This document shows, one piece after another, positions 26,300 to 35,203 of a stretch of 64,000 nucleotides of DNA. The notes beneath the pieces were generated by a model. That model saw nothing but the letters and a program-made list of their open reading frames with translations. It was not told the origin of the DNA and did no database searches. The stretch covers positions 1,364,001-1,428,000 of the forward strand of contig CAVUFH010000003.1 in NCBI GenBank assembly GCA_963740835.1, read 5' to 3'. A program made the translations under genes and the position numbers. This stretch comes from CAVUFH01 sp963740835 (GTDB lineage: Bacteria; Actinomycetota; Acidimicrobiia; IMCC26256; PALSA-610). The stretch's first letter is position 1. Every line of letters starts with the position of its first letter.

Positions 26300-28756
26300 T
26301 CAGTCGAGGGCGCGGCGGGCGAGCGAGGACGGCTCCCGGCCCGCGAGCAACCAGCCCGCCGCCGCCGCGACGAGCGGTACGCCGACGATGGTGACCGCGA
26401 GCTCGAGGACGGGAACGTTGTCCAGCTCCTTCAGGTCGTGCGCGTAGCCCGCGACCAGCGCGACATACGCGGCCGCGATCCCGAGGGCCATGGCCGCGAA
26501 CGCGAGCGCACCCGCGGTCGACGCGGTGACCGTACGGCGGGTCGTGCTCGACGCGCCCGTCGCGATCAGTGTGCGGAGATCACGACCCGCCTCGCTGCGG
26601 ATGAGGCCGACCGTCATCGCGAGGATCGCGAGCGCGAGCAGGATGCCGGCGAGCGTGGCGCCCTTCCGCAGGGTGTGCAGGCCGTCCTGGCTGCGTCGCG
26701 TCTCGATCGCCAGTCCGGCGGCCGCGGCGCGTTCGCGGACCGACGTGAGCTGCGCCGCGGTCAGCGGCTGCGCCGACTCGATCAGCCAGCCCCCGCGGAT
26801 GGCGTGGAGCTCGTAGCGCTGCATGCCTGCGGTCGTGATGAGGTTCTTCGGCGCCGACGAGTACGGCTGTGCCGCGATGTGATCGACGGCGTTCGCCGGG
26901 ATGGGCGTGGGGCGGTCGAGCGCGTTCGCAACGAAGAGGGTGCCGGACTGCGGTGTGACGACGTCGACCTCAGGTCCGACGGCAGTCAAGTCGAGGCCGA
27001 GACGGTGTGCGAGCGCGGCTGTCGCGACATACAGCAGGCCGGTGTCCCGGATGGTGTGCGATCCGACCGCCCGGCCGAGCATCACCGGTCCGGGGCCGCC
27101 ACCGAGCTTCGCATCGGCATGCTCGCCGTTCGCGTCGACCGCGATGTCGAGCGGGAGCACCGTTGGCTGATCGAGGCCGGACGCGAGTTGATGCGCCGCG
27201 TCGTCGAGCCGGGCGAGATCGGTGGCGGAGGGTACGAGCCGGCCCGAGTCACCGGCGCCGGACGTCGGTGCCGGCCCGAGTGCGAAATCTCCGGGGTGCA
27301 CGAGCACCTGACGATCGGACAGGTTCATGTCGGACTCGTTGGGCTCGGACGCGGACGCGATGCCGACGATCGCGACCGAGATTGCGAGACCGAGGCTGAT
27401 CGCGGCGACCGCGGCACCGGCGCGGGCCTGGTAGCGGCCGAGGTCGCGCAGCGCGAGTCGCGGCGCGAACGGCAGGCGCGATGCCACCCGCGCGAGCGCG
27501 CGCAGGACGAGCGGGCTCCCGAAGATGATCGCGACGACCAGCGCGACGATCCCCGCGAGCAGGAGCACCACGTTGCTCTTGTCGGCCGCGACGTCGACAC
27601 CGAAGTAGACGCCTGCGAATCCGAGCGCGGCGGCGATGACGGCCACCGCGACCGACCGGTGCGCGGGCTTGGGTGAAGCCGGCCGCGCCGAGAGCGCTTC
27701 GGTCACCGACTGGCGCCCGACCGCCCGGGCCGGCCACCACGCGGCGGCGGTGGCGGTCGTGATCGCGAGCAGGATCCCGGTCGCCACGAGACCGGGCGGG
27801 ATGCTCGCGGTGTCGATGCGGTGACCGAGCGACGTTTCGAGTGCCGGCCGCGCGACGAACCAGGCAACGAGCGCGGCGACGCTCCCGAGCACCGCGGCGA
27901 TCACACCGACGAGCACGCCGTTGGCGAGCATCACCAGCCGGAGGTGCTTGTTGGTCGCGCCGACGGCTGCGAGCAGGCCCAACTGTCGCGAACGCCGCTG
28001 CGCGATGACGATGAATCCGGCCGCGGCGACGAGGCAGACGAGCAGCATGACCACCGCGGCCATGCCGAACACGATCGCGGCGGCCGCGGTTGCGTGCGTG
28101 GCCTGCACCCGCTCGAATCCACCCGGCATCTCCGCGCCCGGCGCCCGGCTCCGTTCCTGGTCGCTCGCGTCGAGCAACACGGTGATCGGCGCGGTCGCCG
28201 ACGCGGCAGCCGGTGTCACGAGCGCGAATTCATCGTGGAGGTCTCCGGGGTTCTCGACGATCCCGACGACGGTCCGCGTGGCCCGGCCGAGCCGGACGTG
28301 CTCGCCGATGTGGACGCCGAACGTGGCCGCGACGCCGTCGGTGAGCGCGACCTCGCTCGGGCGCGCCGGCACCCGGCCCGCGCGCACCGAGAGCATCCCT
28401 GCGCCGTAGCGCCCGTTCGGGTTCTGGGCGCGCACTTCGACCCGGTCGACCGACCCAGGCACCCGCACGAAGTCGTCGGCGATCACCTCGACCGGACCGA
28501 ACCACTTCTCGAGCGTCGCGATGTCGGCCGCCCGTTGCGTGGCGTCGGGCTCGACCAGGCGGACACGCGTGTTCGCAGAGCCGAGCTGCGCGGTCGGCGA
28601 CTCCTGCGAGTTGTACGCGGCGGTGGCGGTGAAGATGGCGGCGGCGACCACGACGGTCAGCAGCACGAGCACGAGGATCTGCTGGCGCCACTCGCGCCGG
28701 AACATGCGCACCGCCCACCGAATGATCGCGCGACGCCCGGTCATACGCCCATTCAT
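26300..28756 (-). CDS. ABC transporter permease, FtsX/MacB-type
   Basis: The 818-residue membrane protein begins with a cytosolic stretch and a helix (QQILVLVLLTVVVAAAIFT), an extracytoplasmic segment, two FtsX-type domains (VMLLVCLVAAAGFIVIAQRRSRQLGLLAAVGAT and a C-terminal repeat IRSEAGRDLRTLIATGAS) and more membrane helices between. Such permeases pair with LolD/MacB-like ATPases to move lipids or peptides or to transmit force. The start at 28756 overlaps the ATPase stop (ATGA). Confidence 0.92.
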   Translation of the reverse strand: MNGRMTGRRAIIRWAVRMFRREWRQQILVLVLLTVVVAAAIFTATAAYNSQESPTAQLGSANTRVRLVEPDATQRAADIATLEKWFGPVEVIADDFVRVPGSVDRVEVRAQNPNGRYGAGMLSVRAGRVPARPSEVALTDGVAATFGVHIGEHVRLGRATRTVVGIVENPGDLHDEFALVTPAAASATAPITVLLDASDQERSRAPGAEMPGGFERVQATHATAAAAIVFGMAAVVMLLVCLVAAAGFIVIAQRRSRQLGLLAAVGATNKHLRLVMLANGVLVGVIAAVLGSVAALVAWFVARPALETSLGHRIDTASIPPGLVATGILLAITTATAAAWWPARAVGRQSVTEALSARPASPKPAHRSVAVAVIAAALGFAGVYFGVDVAADKSNVVLLLAGIVALVVAIIFGSPLVLRALARVASRLPFAPRLALRDLGRYQARAGAAVAAISLGLAISVAIVGIASASEPNESDMNLSDRQVLVHPGDFALGPAPTSGAGDSGRLVPSATDLARLDDAAHQLASGLDQPTVLPLDIAVDANGEHADAKLGGGPGPVMLGRAVGSHTIRDTGLLYVATAALAHRLGLDLTAVGPEVDVVTPQSGTLFVANALDRPTPIPANAVDHIAAQPYSSAPKNLITTAGMQRYELHAIRGGWLIESAQPLTAAQLTSVRERAAAAGLAIETRRSQDGLHTLRKGATLAGILLALAILAMTVGLIRSEAGRDLRTLIATGASSTTRRTVTASTAGALAFAAMALGIAAAYVALVAGYAHDLKELDNVPVLELAVTIVGVPLVAAAAGWLLAGREPSSLARRALD

Positions 28757-29484
28757 ATGCGTGGTGCCGAGCCCGGCGTGAGCAGCGACTCCGGACCAGG
28801 TGCCGGCGCGGTTTCGTCGACGATGCAGCCATCGTGAAGGAACACGACGCGGTCCGCCCATGCTGCGAGCTGCGCGTCGTGGGTGACGAACGCGCCGGCC
28901 ACGCCTCGCTTGCACGCGGCGCGCAGGAGTCGCATCACCGCTTCGCCGTTCGCCGAGTCGAGCGCACCGGTGGGCTCGTCCGCGAGCAACAGGTGCCGAT
29001 CGCCGACGATGGCGCGCGCGATCGCGACGCGTTGGCGTTCGCCTCCGGAGAGGTCGTCCGGGAAGCGATCGGCGCGCGCACCGATGTCGAGCGCGTCGAG
29101 CGCTTCCATCGCGGCCGCGCGCGCGGTGGGCAGGCGGACGCCGTCGAGCTCCAGCGGCATCGAGACGTTCTCGATCGCGGTGAGCCCCGCAAGGAGGTTG
29201 AAGTCCTGGAAGACGTAGCCGACCGATCGCCGGCGCAAGCGGGCGCGATCGTTGCGCGACAGCGAGCTCAGCGCGACATCGGCGATGAGGACCTCGCCGC
29301 TCGTCGGTGCTTCGAGGCTGCCGGCGATCGTCAGCAGCGTGCTCTTGCCCGAGCCGCTCGGGCCCATGATCGCGACGAGCTCGCCGCGCGCGACGCCGAG
29401 GTTCACGCCGCGCAGCGCGTGCACCTCGTTCGCGCCGTCGCCGTAGACCTTGGAGACGCGGAGCAGTTCCAGCGCGACGCTCAC
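28753..29484 (-). CDS. ABC transporter ATP-binding protein, LolD/MacB-like
   Basis: The 243-residue ATPase has Walker A (GPSGSGKST), the Q-loop (YVFQDFNLLAGLTAIENV), the signature (LSGGERQRVAIARAI) and Walker B (LLLADEPTGALDS) followed by the H-loop (VTHDAQ). These segments are diagnostic for the MacB/LolD subgroup, which pairs with FtsX-type permeases. The GTG start overlaps the PadR stop and its own stop overlaps the permease start, so the three genes are translationally coupled. Confidence 0.94.
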   Translation of the reverse strand: MSVALELLRVSKVYGDGANEVHALRGVNLGVARGELVAIMGPSGSGKSTLLTIAGSLEAPTSGEVLIADVALSSLSRNDRARLRRRSVGYVFQDFNLLAGLTAIENVSMPLELDGVRLPTARAAAMEALDALDIGARADRFPDDLSGGERQRVAIARAIVGDRHLLLADEPTGALDSANGEAVMRLLRAACKRGVAGAFVTHDAQLAAWADRVVFLHDGCIVDETAPAPGPESLLTPGSAPRI

Positions 29485-30053
29485 CGAACGACCTCCGACT
29501 CGAGGACGGTAGCGGTAGCGAGCAGCAGCGTGGCGGTGCGCGCGTGCCGATCGACCCGTGCACCGGCGCTGTCGAGCCAGCGGATGAGCGCGTCGAGCCG
29601 GTAGATCTCGGCGTCCACGACGAGCGCGAGCGCGAGGTCGTCCTCGGTCGCGTCCTCCTTGAGGTGGGTGTACCGCTGCATCATCTCGACGAGCTGGCGG
29701 CGGTGCGTCTGCACCAACGCGGTCACGTCGACCTCAGGCAGGCGCAGCGCGATGAGGACCTTGATGACCAGCTCGTCGCGCGGCGGTGTCGCGGTGTCGG
29801 GCGGTGTGCGCAGCCACGTGTCGAGCTCGGTGCGACCGGCCACGGTGATGCGGAAGCCCTTCTGCGGGCCTTCCTCGTCGCCGTTGTCGGACTCGACCAG
29901 GCCGTCGCGCTCGAGCCGCTGGAGCGTCGTGTAGACCTGGCCGACGTTCAACGGCCAGATCTCGCCGGTGCCGGCTTCGAACTCCTGGCGGAGCTGCAGG
30001 CCGTACTTCGGCCCTTCGCTCAGGAGGGCCAACATCGCGTGCCGGACGCTCAT
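29481..30053 (-). CDS. PadR-family transcriptional regulator
   Basis: The 190-residue protein has the PadR N-terminal winged helix (MSVRHAMLALLSEGPKYGLQLRQEFE, VGQVYTTLQRLERDGLVES, FRITVAGRTELDTWL) and a C-terminal dimerisation helix pair. It is the first gene of the ABC operon and presumably represses it. ATG 30053 is chosen because the PadR domain starts there. The upstream part of the longer open frame is an unrelated arginine-deiminase remnant. Confidence 0.92.
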   Translation of the reverse strand: MSVRHAMLALLSEGPKYGLQLRQEFEAGTGEIWPLNVGQVYTTLQRLERDGLVESDNGDEEGPQKGFRITVAGRTELDTWLRTPPDTATPPRDELVIKVLIALRLPEVDVTALVQTHRRQLVEMMQRYTHLKEDATEDDLALALVVDAEIYRLDALIRWLDSAGARVDRHARTATLLLATATVLESEVVR

Positions 30054-30074
30054 CGGGGCTGCTCTGGTGCATGC

Positions 30075-30113
30075 ATACCCGGTATAGTATACGCAGTATT
30101 GCGCCCCGCACAA
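30075..30113 (-). promoter_or_regulatory. PadR-operon promoter with overlapping ATAC/GTAT palindromes
   Basis: On the minus strand a -10-like TATACT (30086-30091) has a -35-like TTGTGC (30108-30113) 16 bp upstream. Two overlapping perfect inverted repeats cover the -10: ATACC-C-GGTAT (30075-30085) and GTATA-G-TATAC (30082-30092), with another GTAT at 30096-30099. PadR regulators are known to bind ATAC/GTAT-type palindromes, so autoregulation is a strong inference. Confidence 0.65.
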
Positions 30114-30120
30114 GGCGGGG
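30104..30120. terminator. GC hairpin between the arcA remnant and the PadR promoter
   Basis: CCCCGC and GCGGGG arms flank a 5-nt loop, a perfect stem of 6 bp. No T-run follows, so it is only a possible terminator for transcription from the marC/arcA scar; it also overlaps the proposed -35 element of the padR promoter. Confidence 0.3.
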
Positions 30121-30128
30121 TGTTCAGG

Positions 30129-30417
30129 CGAGGCCGCGATCCGCAGTTCGTCGAGGCCGAGCGCGGTGCGCACGACTTCGACGAACGGCCGGGACTCGTC
30201 GGTGACATCGACGCCCGGCGCGCTGTCGCTCGGTCGCAAGGTGAACGCGTGGATCCCGTCGACGATGCCCGGGTACGCGGTCGCGACATCGCGATCGGCG
30301 AACGTGAAAACGGTGTCGAGGTGCATCGCGGCGCGCAGCTTCGGCATCCCGGCGACGACGACCTGCTCGGCCGCACCGTTCGCGAACAACGTCGCCGCGA
30401 CCTGAGCAGGATGGAGT
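30129..30417 (-). pseudogene. Arginine deiminase (arcA) internal fragment
   Basis: In one minus-strand frame the text QVAATLFANGAAEQVVVAGMP, then AAMHLDTVFTFADRDVATAYP, GIHAFTLRPSD and FVEVVRTALGLDELRI matches the middle of arginine deiminase, including the conserved MHLDTVF active-site His-Asp region. About 95 residues remain out of roughly 400. Both the N-terminal half and the C-terminal end with the catalytic Cys are missing. It is joined directly to a truncated marC gene. Confidence 0.7.
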
Positions 30418-30418
30418 T

Positions 30419-30772
30419 CCAGGGCCGGAGCGGCGCTTCGGGCGCGGCCTCGCTGACGTCGACGCCTTCGAGCACCGCGGCTTCGTGCATGCCGAGCATC
30501 AACGGAACCGCCTCGTACATCAACGCGATGCCACCGGTTGCCGTGAGCGCGGTGGTCGAGATGCCGAGCACCTCCAACAGCACCTCACCGGCCCAGATCC
30601 CCGCCAGGACGAAGACCGACACGTAGAAGAACAGCCCGAGCGCGAGCCGCCGCTGTTCGCGCGCCGGGTAGCCCCCGATGATCGGCATGTACGACGGCAA
30701 TGCAGCCAGCGGGCGGTACAGCGCGAACAGCGTCACGAACATGAGGATGGCGGTGTCGGTCGAGAACGTCAT
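30419..30772 (-). pseudogene. MarC-family membrane protein, 3'-truncated
   Basis: The first 118 residues read as a MarC-type integral membrane protein: TAILMFVTLFALYRPLAALPSYMP, YPAREQRRLALGLFFYVSVFVLAG and TALTATGGIALMYEAVPLMLG. The sequence stops resembling MarC at APLRPW, where family members continue with further helices, and passes into the arginine-deiminase fragment. About half of the protein, at least two helices, is lost. ATG 30772 is a normal start, so a truncated protein might still be made with an unrelated tail. Confidence 0.7.
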
Positions 30773-30940
30773 GACCGCGATCCCGCATCGACGTGTTCAC
30801 GCACGCACGCGACTCCCTCGTCCGGTGACAACGGGCCACTTTGGTTCCGCAGACCGGGAGGAACCGAGCACAACGTACAGGGAGCGCACCGGTCGTGGGT
30901 TGCTCTGGCGGCGGAGGCGGAGCCGTGCTCTGCTCCCACC

Positions 30941-32385
30941 ATGAGAACGACTTCGGTGTCGCTCGGCGCGGTGCTGATCGTCGCCGCGCTGTCGGGTGCC
31001 TGCAGTTCCACGGGAGATGACGACGCGTCACGCGTGCCCACCACGGCCGCGGCCACGTCCGTTCCGAAACCCGGATCGACCGCGGCATCGGTCGGGCGCG
31101 ACTGGGATGTGTACGGCCACGACCTGGCCAACACGCGAACGAACGCGACCGAGAAGATCATCAACGCCGAGACTGTCGGAACACTGACGAAGAGCTGGGA
31201 GACCACCGGTTCGATCGGCGTCACAGGGACGCCGACGGTCGCGGCGGGATCGCGTACTACGCCGACTGGAAGGGCACGGCGCACGCGGTGCATGCCGAGA
31301 CCGGGCAGGAGATCTGGGCATCGCAGGTGGGCGGCACGATCGTCGGTGCGCCCGCGGTCGCCGGTGACGCGGTCTACGTGTCGAGCGGCGCGACGTTGTT
31401 CCGTCTCGACCGGGAGACCGGCACGCAGGAGTGGAGCGCGAAGACCGACGACCATCCGCAAGCGCAGATCAACGCGTCGCCGGTTGTCGTCGACGATCTC
31501 GTGTTCCAGGGCACGGCGAGCTTCGAGAACATCCTGAACAAGGACACATACACGTTCCGCGGATCGATCGGCGCGTTCGACACCGCGACCGGCGCGGAGA
31601 AGTGGAAGTTCTACACGACACCGAGCGACGCAACCGCGGGTGCGGGCGCCGGCATCTGGTCGACACCGGCCGTGGACGAGAAGCGCGGTCTGCTGTTCGT
31701 CGGGACCGGCCAGACCCTCACGGAACCGACGGCGCCGTTGACCGACTCGATCCTCGCGATCCACTACCGGACCGGAAAGCTCGAGTGGTCGAGGCAGTTC
31801 ACGTATCCCGATGTCTTCAGCGCCGCGCATCCCACCGGCAAGGACGCCGATGTCGGCGCGTCACCCAACCTCTGGACGTCGAACGGGCGCGATCTCGTCG
31901 GCGCGGGCGACAAGGGCGGGACGTTCCACGCGCTTGACCGGGACACGGGGCAGGTCGTGTGGGACGCGATGTTGACGCCCGGCAGCGCGTTCGGCGGTCA
32001 GATCGGCTCGTCCGCGTTCGTCGACGGCAGCCTCATCGCGTCTTCGAATGTCGGCGATCCGGCGTCCAACGCCCCGACGGACGTGACGAAGGTGTTCGCT
32101 CTCGACCCCGCGACCGGTGCGATCCGGTGGACTGCGGTCGAGCTCCCCGGCAAGATCTTCGCCCCAGTGAGCGCGGTGCCCGGTGTCGCATTCATCGGCA
32201 CCGACCGCGGGAAGCTGGCCGCCCTCGACACCGCGACGGGGAAGGAGCTCTGGACCTACGAAGCGCCGGACAAGACGGCGTGCGGCCCGTCGATCGTGAA
32301 CGGCCGGGTGTTGTGGGGATACGGGTTCATCCTCTTCGGCGCGCCGGGCGCGGGTGGGCTGCTCAGCTTCACGGTCGGCAAGTGA
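30941..32385 (+). CDS. PQQ-type beta-propeller lipoprotein, frameshifted
   Basis: A lipoprotein signal ends in ALSGAC (about C22), after which the text WDVYGHDLANTRTN resembles the N-terminus of PQQ-dependent or polyvinyl-alcohol-dehydrogenase-like propellers. At about 31243 one base is missing (span 3n+2, next to TCGCGGCGGG) and the rest lies in another frame, with repeated blades such as HAETGQEIWAS, DRETGTQEWSAK, DTATGAEKWKF, DRDTGQVVWDA, DPATGAIRWTA and DTATGKELWTYEAP. No cytochrome CxxCH is seen, so it may be a scaffold or a quinoprotein dehydrogenase lacking heme. It overlaps the next gene's GTG start. Confidence 0.85.
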
Positions 32386-33443
32386 CGGCAGTGGCGGGCC
32401 CGTCGACGCGCCGCACGCGGGGCGCGCGATTGCTCCTCACGGTTCTCGTCGCGTTCGCCGCCGCGTGCTCCGCCGATGGCGACGCGAGCACCGAGACGCC
32501 ATCGAGGCCAACACCGGCGACGGCCGGGTCCGTGAGCTCCGCGCGGCATGCCACGGGACCGTCGACCGGTTGCGACACGCAGCCGGCGGTGGCGCCGGGA
32601 ACCACGGATCAGCGGATCGTGTCCGACGGCGTCGAACGCGCGTACCAGCTCGACGTTCCGACCACCTACGACGGGACCCGTCCGTACGCGGTCGTGTTCG
32701 GTCTCCACGCGCTCACGGTCGACTACCGGTTCGTGCCGAGCATGGTCGGATTCGCGGACGCGGCGGCACAGCACGACTTCATCGGTGTCGCACCGTCGGG
32801 CCTTCGGAACGGCGCCACGCCGTACTGGAACGCGGCGCCGGTCGCAGACAACGGCGACGTTGCGTTCATCGGCCGGTTGCTCGATCACCTCGAGTCGACG
32901 ATGTGCATCGACACCGGGCGGGTGTTCGCCACCGGGATGTCGAACGGTGCGCAGATGTCGTCGCTGCTCGGTTGCCGAATGCCCGAACGCATCACCGCCA
33001 TCGCACCGGTGTCCGGGGAGGAGTACCTCGACCCTTGTCCGGGTGCACCGGTTCCGATCATCGCGTTCCACGGCACCGCGGATCCGATCGTCAAGTACGA
33101 GGGCGGCGGACTGAACGCAACGACGATCGCCGATCAGCAGCTCTACAAGGGCCACAGCCCGGCCGGCCTGCCGGCACCGCTCGGGATCGACGCCTCGATG
33201 CAGTTGTGGGCGCGGCACAACGGCTGCAGTGCGACCGCTCGCGAGGAACGCGTCGCCCCGGACGTGCGGAAGCGGACCTGGCCGGACTGCGACGCGGCAA
33301 CCGAGCTGTACATCATCGACGGCGGTGGTCACATGTGGCCGGGCAAACCGGTCGCGGGGTTCGAAGCGTCCTTCGGTCGCGGCACGGTCGGGATCGACGC
33401 CAGCACGCTCATCTTCTCGTTCTTCTTCGACGGCGAGCACTGA
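32382..33443 (+). CDS. LpqC-type lipoprotein esterase (PHB depolymerase family)
   Basis: The 353-residue protein starts at a GTG overlapping the PQQ gene stop (GTGA). It has a lipobox (FAAACSAD) and a carbohydrate-esterase-1/PHB-depolymerase-like fold: YAVVFGLHALTVDYRF, IGVAPSGLRN, the nucleophile in GRVFATGMSNGAQMSSLLGC (GxSxG as GMSNG), AFHGTADPIVKYEGG with the acid residue, and the late His in IIDGGGHMWPG. The family acts on ester bonds outside the cell; the substrate is unknown. Tight coupling with the propeller lipoprotein suggests both act on one extracellular substrate. Confidence 0.88.
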   Translation: MTAVAGPSTRRTRGARLLLTVLVAFAAACSADGDASTETPSRPTPATAGSVSSARHATGPSTGCDTQPAVAPGTTDQRIVSDGVERAYQLDVPTTYDGTRPYAVVFGLHALTVDYRFVPSMVGFADAAAQHDFIGVAPSGLRNGATPYWNAAPVADNGDVAFIGRLLDHLESTMCIDTGRVFATGMSNGAQMSSLLGCRMPERITAIAPVSGEEYLDPCPGAPVPIIAFHGTADPIVKYEGGGLNATTIADQQLYKGHSPAGLPAPLGIDASMQLWARHNGCSATAREERVAPDVRKRTWPDCDAATELYIIDGGGHMWPGKPVAGFEASFGRGTVGIDASTLIFSFFFDGEH

Positions 33444-33479
33444 CGCGGTTGGCGCGTTCCGCGGGCGCGTACATGGCGA

Positions 33480-34265
33480 TTAGTCGGAGGCGCCCGCGAG
33501 CCGCATGTGGTTCATGCGCCAGATCGCGACGAGGAGCGCGACGATCGTCACGATCGCGAGCCGGACGACCGCGCCGCCGCCTTCGGGGATGCCGTGCCGG
33601 ACGATGCGGCTCGGGACGTCGTCGACGAGGCCGAGGAAGATCGCGCGCGACTCCCATGTGGGCGAGAGCTGGGCCACACCCGTCAGCGCGGCGCCGAGCA
33701 ACCGCTCGACGAGGAACACGAAGGCGAGTGACCACACCGCAGTGCGCCGCGTGAGCGTGGCGATCGCGATGAACACGCCGATGTACGCGGCGCTCCCGAC
33801 CGCGGCCGCGAGGAACGCGGGTCCGGCGCTCCCGGCCGCACCGGCGAGGACCGCCGCAAGTGCGGCCGATGGCGCGATCGTGACCAGTGCGACGAGCGCA
33901 CCGCCCGTCCACCGACCGAGCACGATCTGCCACGTGGGTGTGGGCGAGAGCCAGGTGAAGTGGAACGTGCCCGCCCGCACCTCGGCACCGAGCACGGAGT
34001 CGCCGATGATGAGCGCGGCGATGGGCATCACCAGCCCGAAGATGCCGTCGGCGGCTACCGACGCGAACGCTCGTGTCGCGGACTCGTCGACCGCCCGTGC
34101 AAGGAAGCCGAACAGCAGCGCGCCCGCGCACGGCGTCAGCACCGCCACCCAGCGCCTCCGCGGGAAGCAGGACTGCAGCGTGTAGAGGAGGATCGCGACG
34201 AACCGGGCTCGTCGCCGGGGCGCCTTCGGCGCGCCGGTCGGTGCCGGTGCCGGTACGACGCTCAT
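33480..34265 (-). CDS. ABC-2 type transporter permease
   Basis: The 261-residue protein has six hydrophobic segments and EVRAGTFHFTWLSPTPTWQIVLGRWTGG, the coupling-region signature of ABC-2 permeases. It is the last gene of a four-gene array in which every neighbour overlaps by 4 nt; it overlaps the upstream ATPase by ATGA at 34262-34265. The exported substrate is unknown. Confidence 0.88.
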   Translation of the reverse strand: MSVVPAPAPTGAPKAPRRRARFVAILLYTLQSCFPRRRWVAVLTPCAGALLFGFLARAVDESATRAFASVAADGIFGLVMPIAALIIGDSVLGAEVRAGTFHFTWLSPTPTWQIVLGRWTGGALVALVTIAPSAALAAVLAGAAGSAGPAFLAAAVGSAAYIGVFIAIATLTRRTAVWSLAFVFLVERLLGAALTGVAQLSPTWESRAIFLGLVDDVPSRIVRHGIPEGGGAVVRLAIVTIVALLVAIWRMNHMRLAGASD

Positions 34266-35203
34266 CGGATCAACTCCCGGAACAGGCTCTCGAGCGAGTC
34301 GTCGAGCGCGCGCACCTCGAGCAGGCGTACCGACTCGTCACGCGCGACGCAGGGCAACGCGGTTGCCAGCTCCCGTGCGCGACCGGTCTGGATGACGAGC
34401 CCGTCGCGACCCGCGTCGAAGCTCACACCGCCCACCGCGTCGAGCGCGATCAGCGCGGAGGCGAGTCGCCGCCCGTCGTCCGAGCGCACCAGCACGTGGC
34501 GGGGCCGGTCGTCCATCGCGTCACGGATCGCGTGGTGCCCACCCGCCGCGGCCAGGCGCCCGTGGATGAGGACGATCACGCGCTCGGCGAGCCGTTCGAC
34601 CTCGTTGAGGACGTGCGAGCTCACGATCACGGTGCGGCCCTGCGCGCCCAACTGCTTGAACAGGTTGATGAGCTGTACGCGCTGGATCGGGTCGGCACCG
34701 TTCAACGGTTCATCGAGCACGAGCACGTGCGGATCGCACACGAGCGCGGCCGCGACTTTCGTGCGCTGCCGCATCCCCTTGCTGAACGCGTCGACACGCC
34801 GGTCGGCGACATCGAGCATCGCGACCGACCGCAACGCGTCGTCGGGCGCGCTCCGCTCGGTGATGCCGTGGAGGTCGGCGACGTAGCGCACGAACTGGCG
34901 CGCGCTGAGGCCGCCGGGCACCGCTTCGTCCTCCGGCACCAGCGCGAGGCGCCGGAACACCTCACGGTTACGACGCGGGTCGCTGCCCTCGATGCGGACG
35001 GTTCCCTGGTTCACGTCCACGAGGCCGGTGATCGCCCGCATGAGGGTCGTCTTCCCCGCGCCGTTCGGACCGAGCAGGCCGGTGACGCCGGGTCCGAAGG
35101 AGCAGCTCAGCTCGGAGAGCGCGACCTTCTGCCGGAACCACACCGACACGTTGGCGACGGTCACCGTCGCGTCCGTCACGAAGGCGGGGTCGCCGGCGGT
35201 CAT
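34262..35203 (-). CDS. ABC transporter ATP-binding protein
   Basis: The 313-residue ATPase has Walker A (LGPNGAGKTTLM), Q-loop region (LALVPEDEAVPGGLS), a shortened signature (FSKGMRQRTKVAAAL) and Walker B (VLVLDEPLNGADP), then H-loop (VSSHVLNEVERLA). The C-terminal 90 residues form a regulatory extension as in drug-export ATPases. The start at 35203 overlaps the preceding permease stop (ATGA). Confidence 0.93.
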   Translation of the reverse strand: MTAGDPAFVTDATVTVANVSVWFRQKVALSELSCSFGPGVTGLLGPNGAGKTTLMRAITGLVDVNQGTVRIEGSDPRRNREVFRRLALVPEDEAVPGGLSARQFVRYVADLHGITERSAPDDALRSVAMLDVADRRVDAFSKGMRQRTKVAAALVCDPHVLVLDEPLNGADPIQRVQLINLFKQLGAQGRTVIVSSHVLNEVERLAERVIVLIHGRLAAAGGHHAIRDAMDDRPRHVLVRSDDGRRLASALIALDAVGGVSFDAGRDGLVIQTGRARELATALPCVARDESVRLLEVRALDDSLESLFRELIR

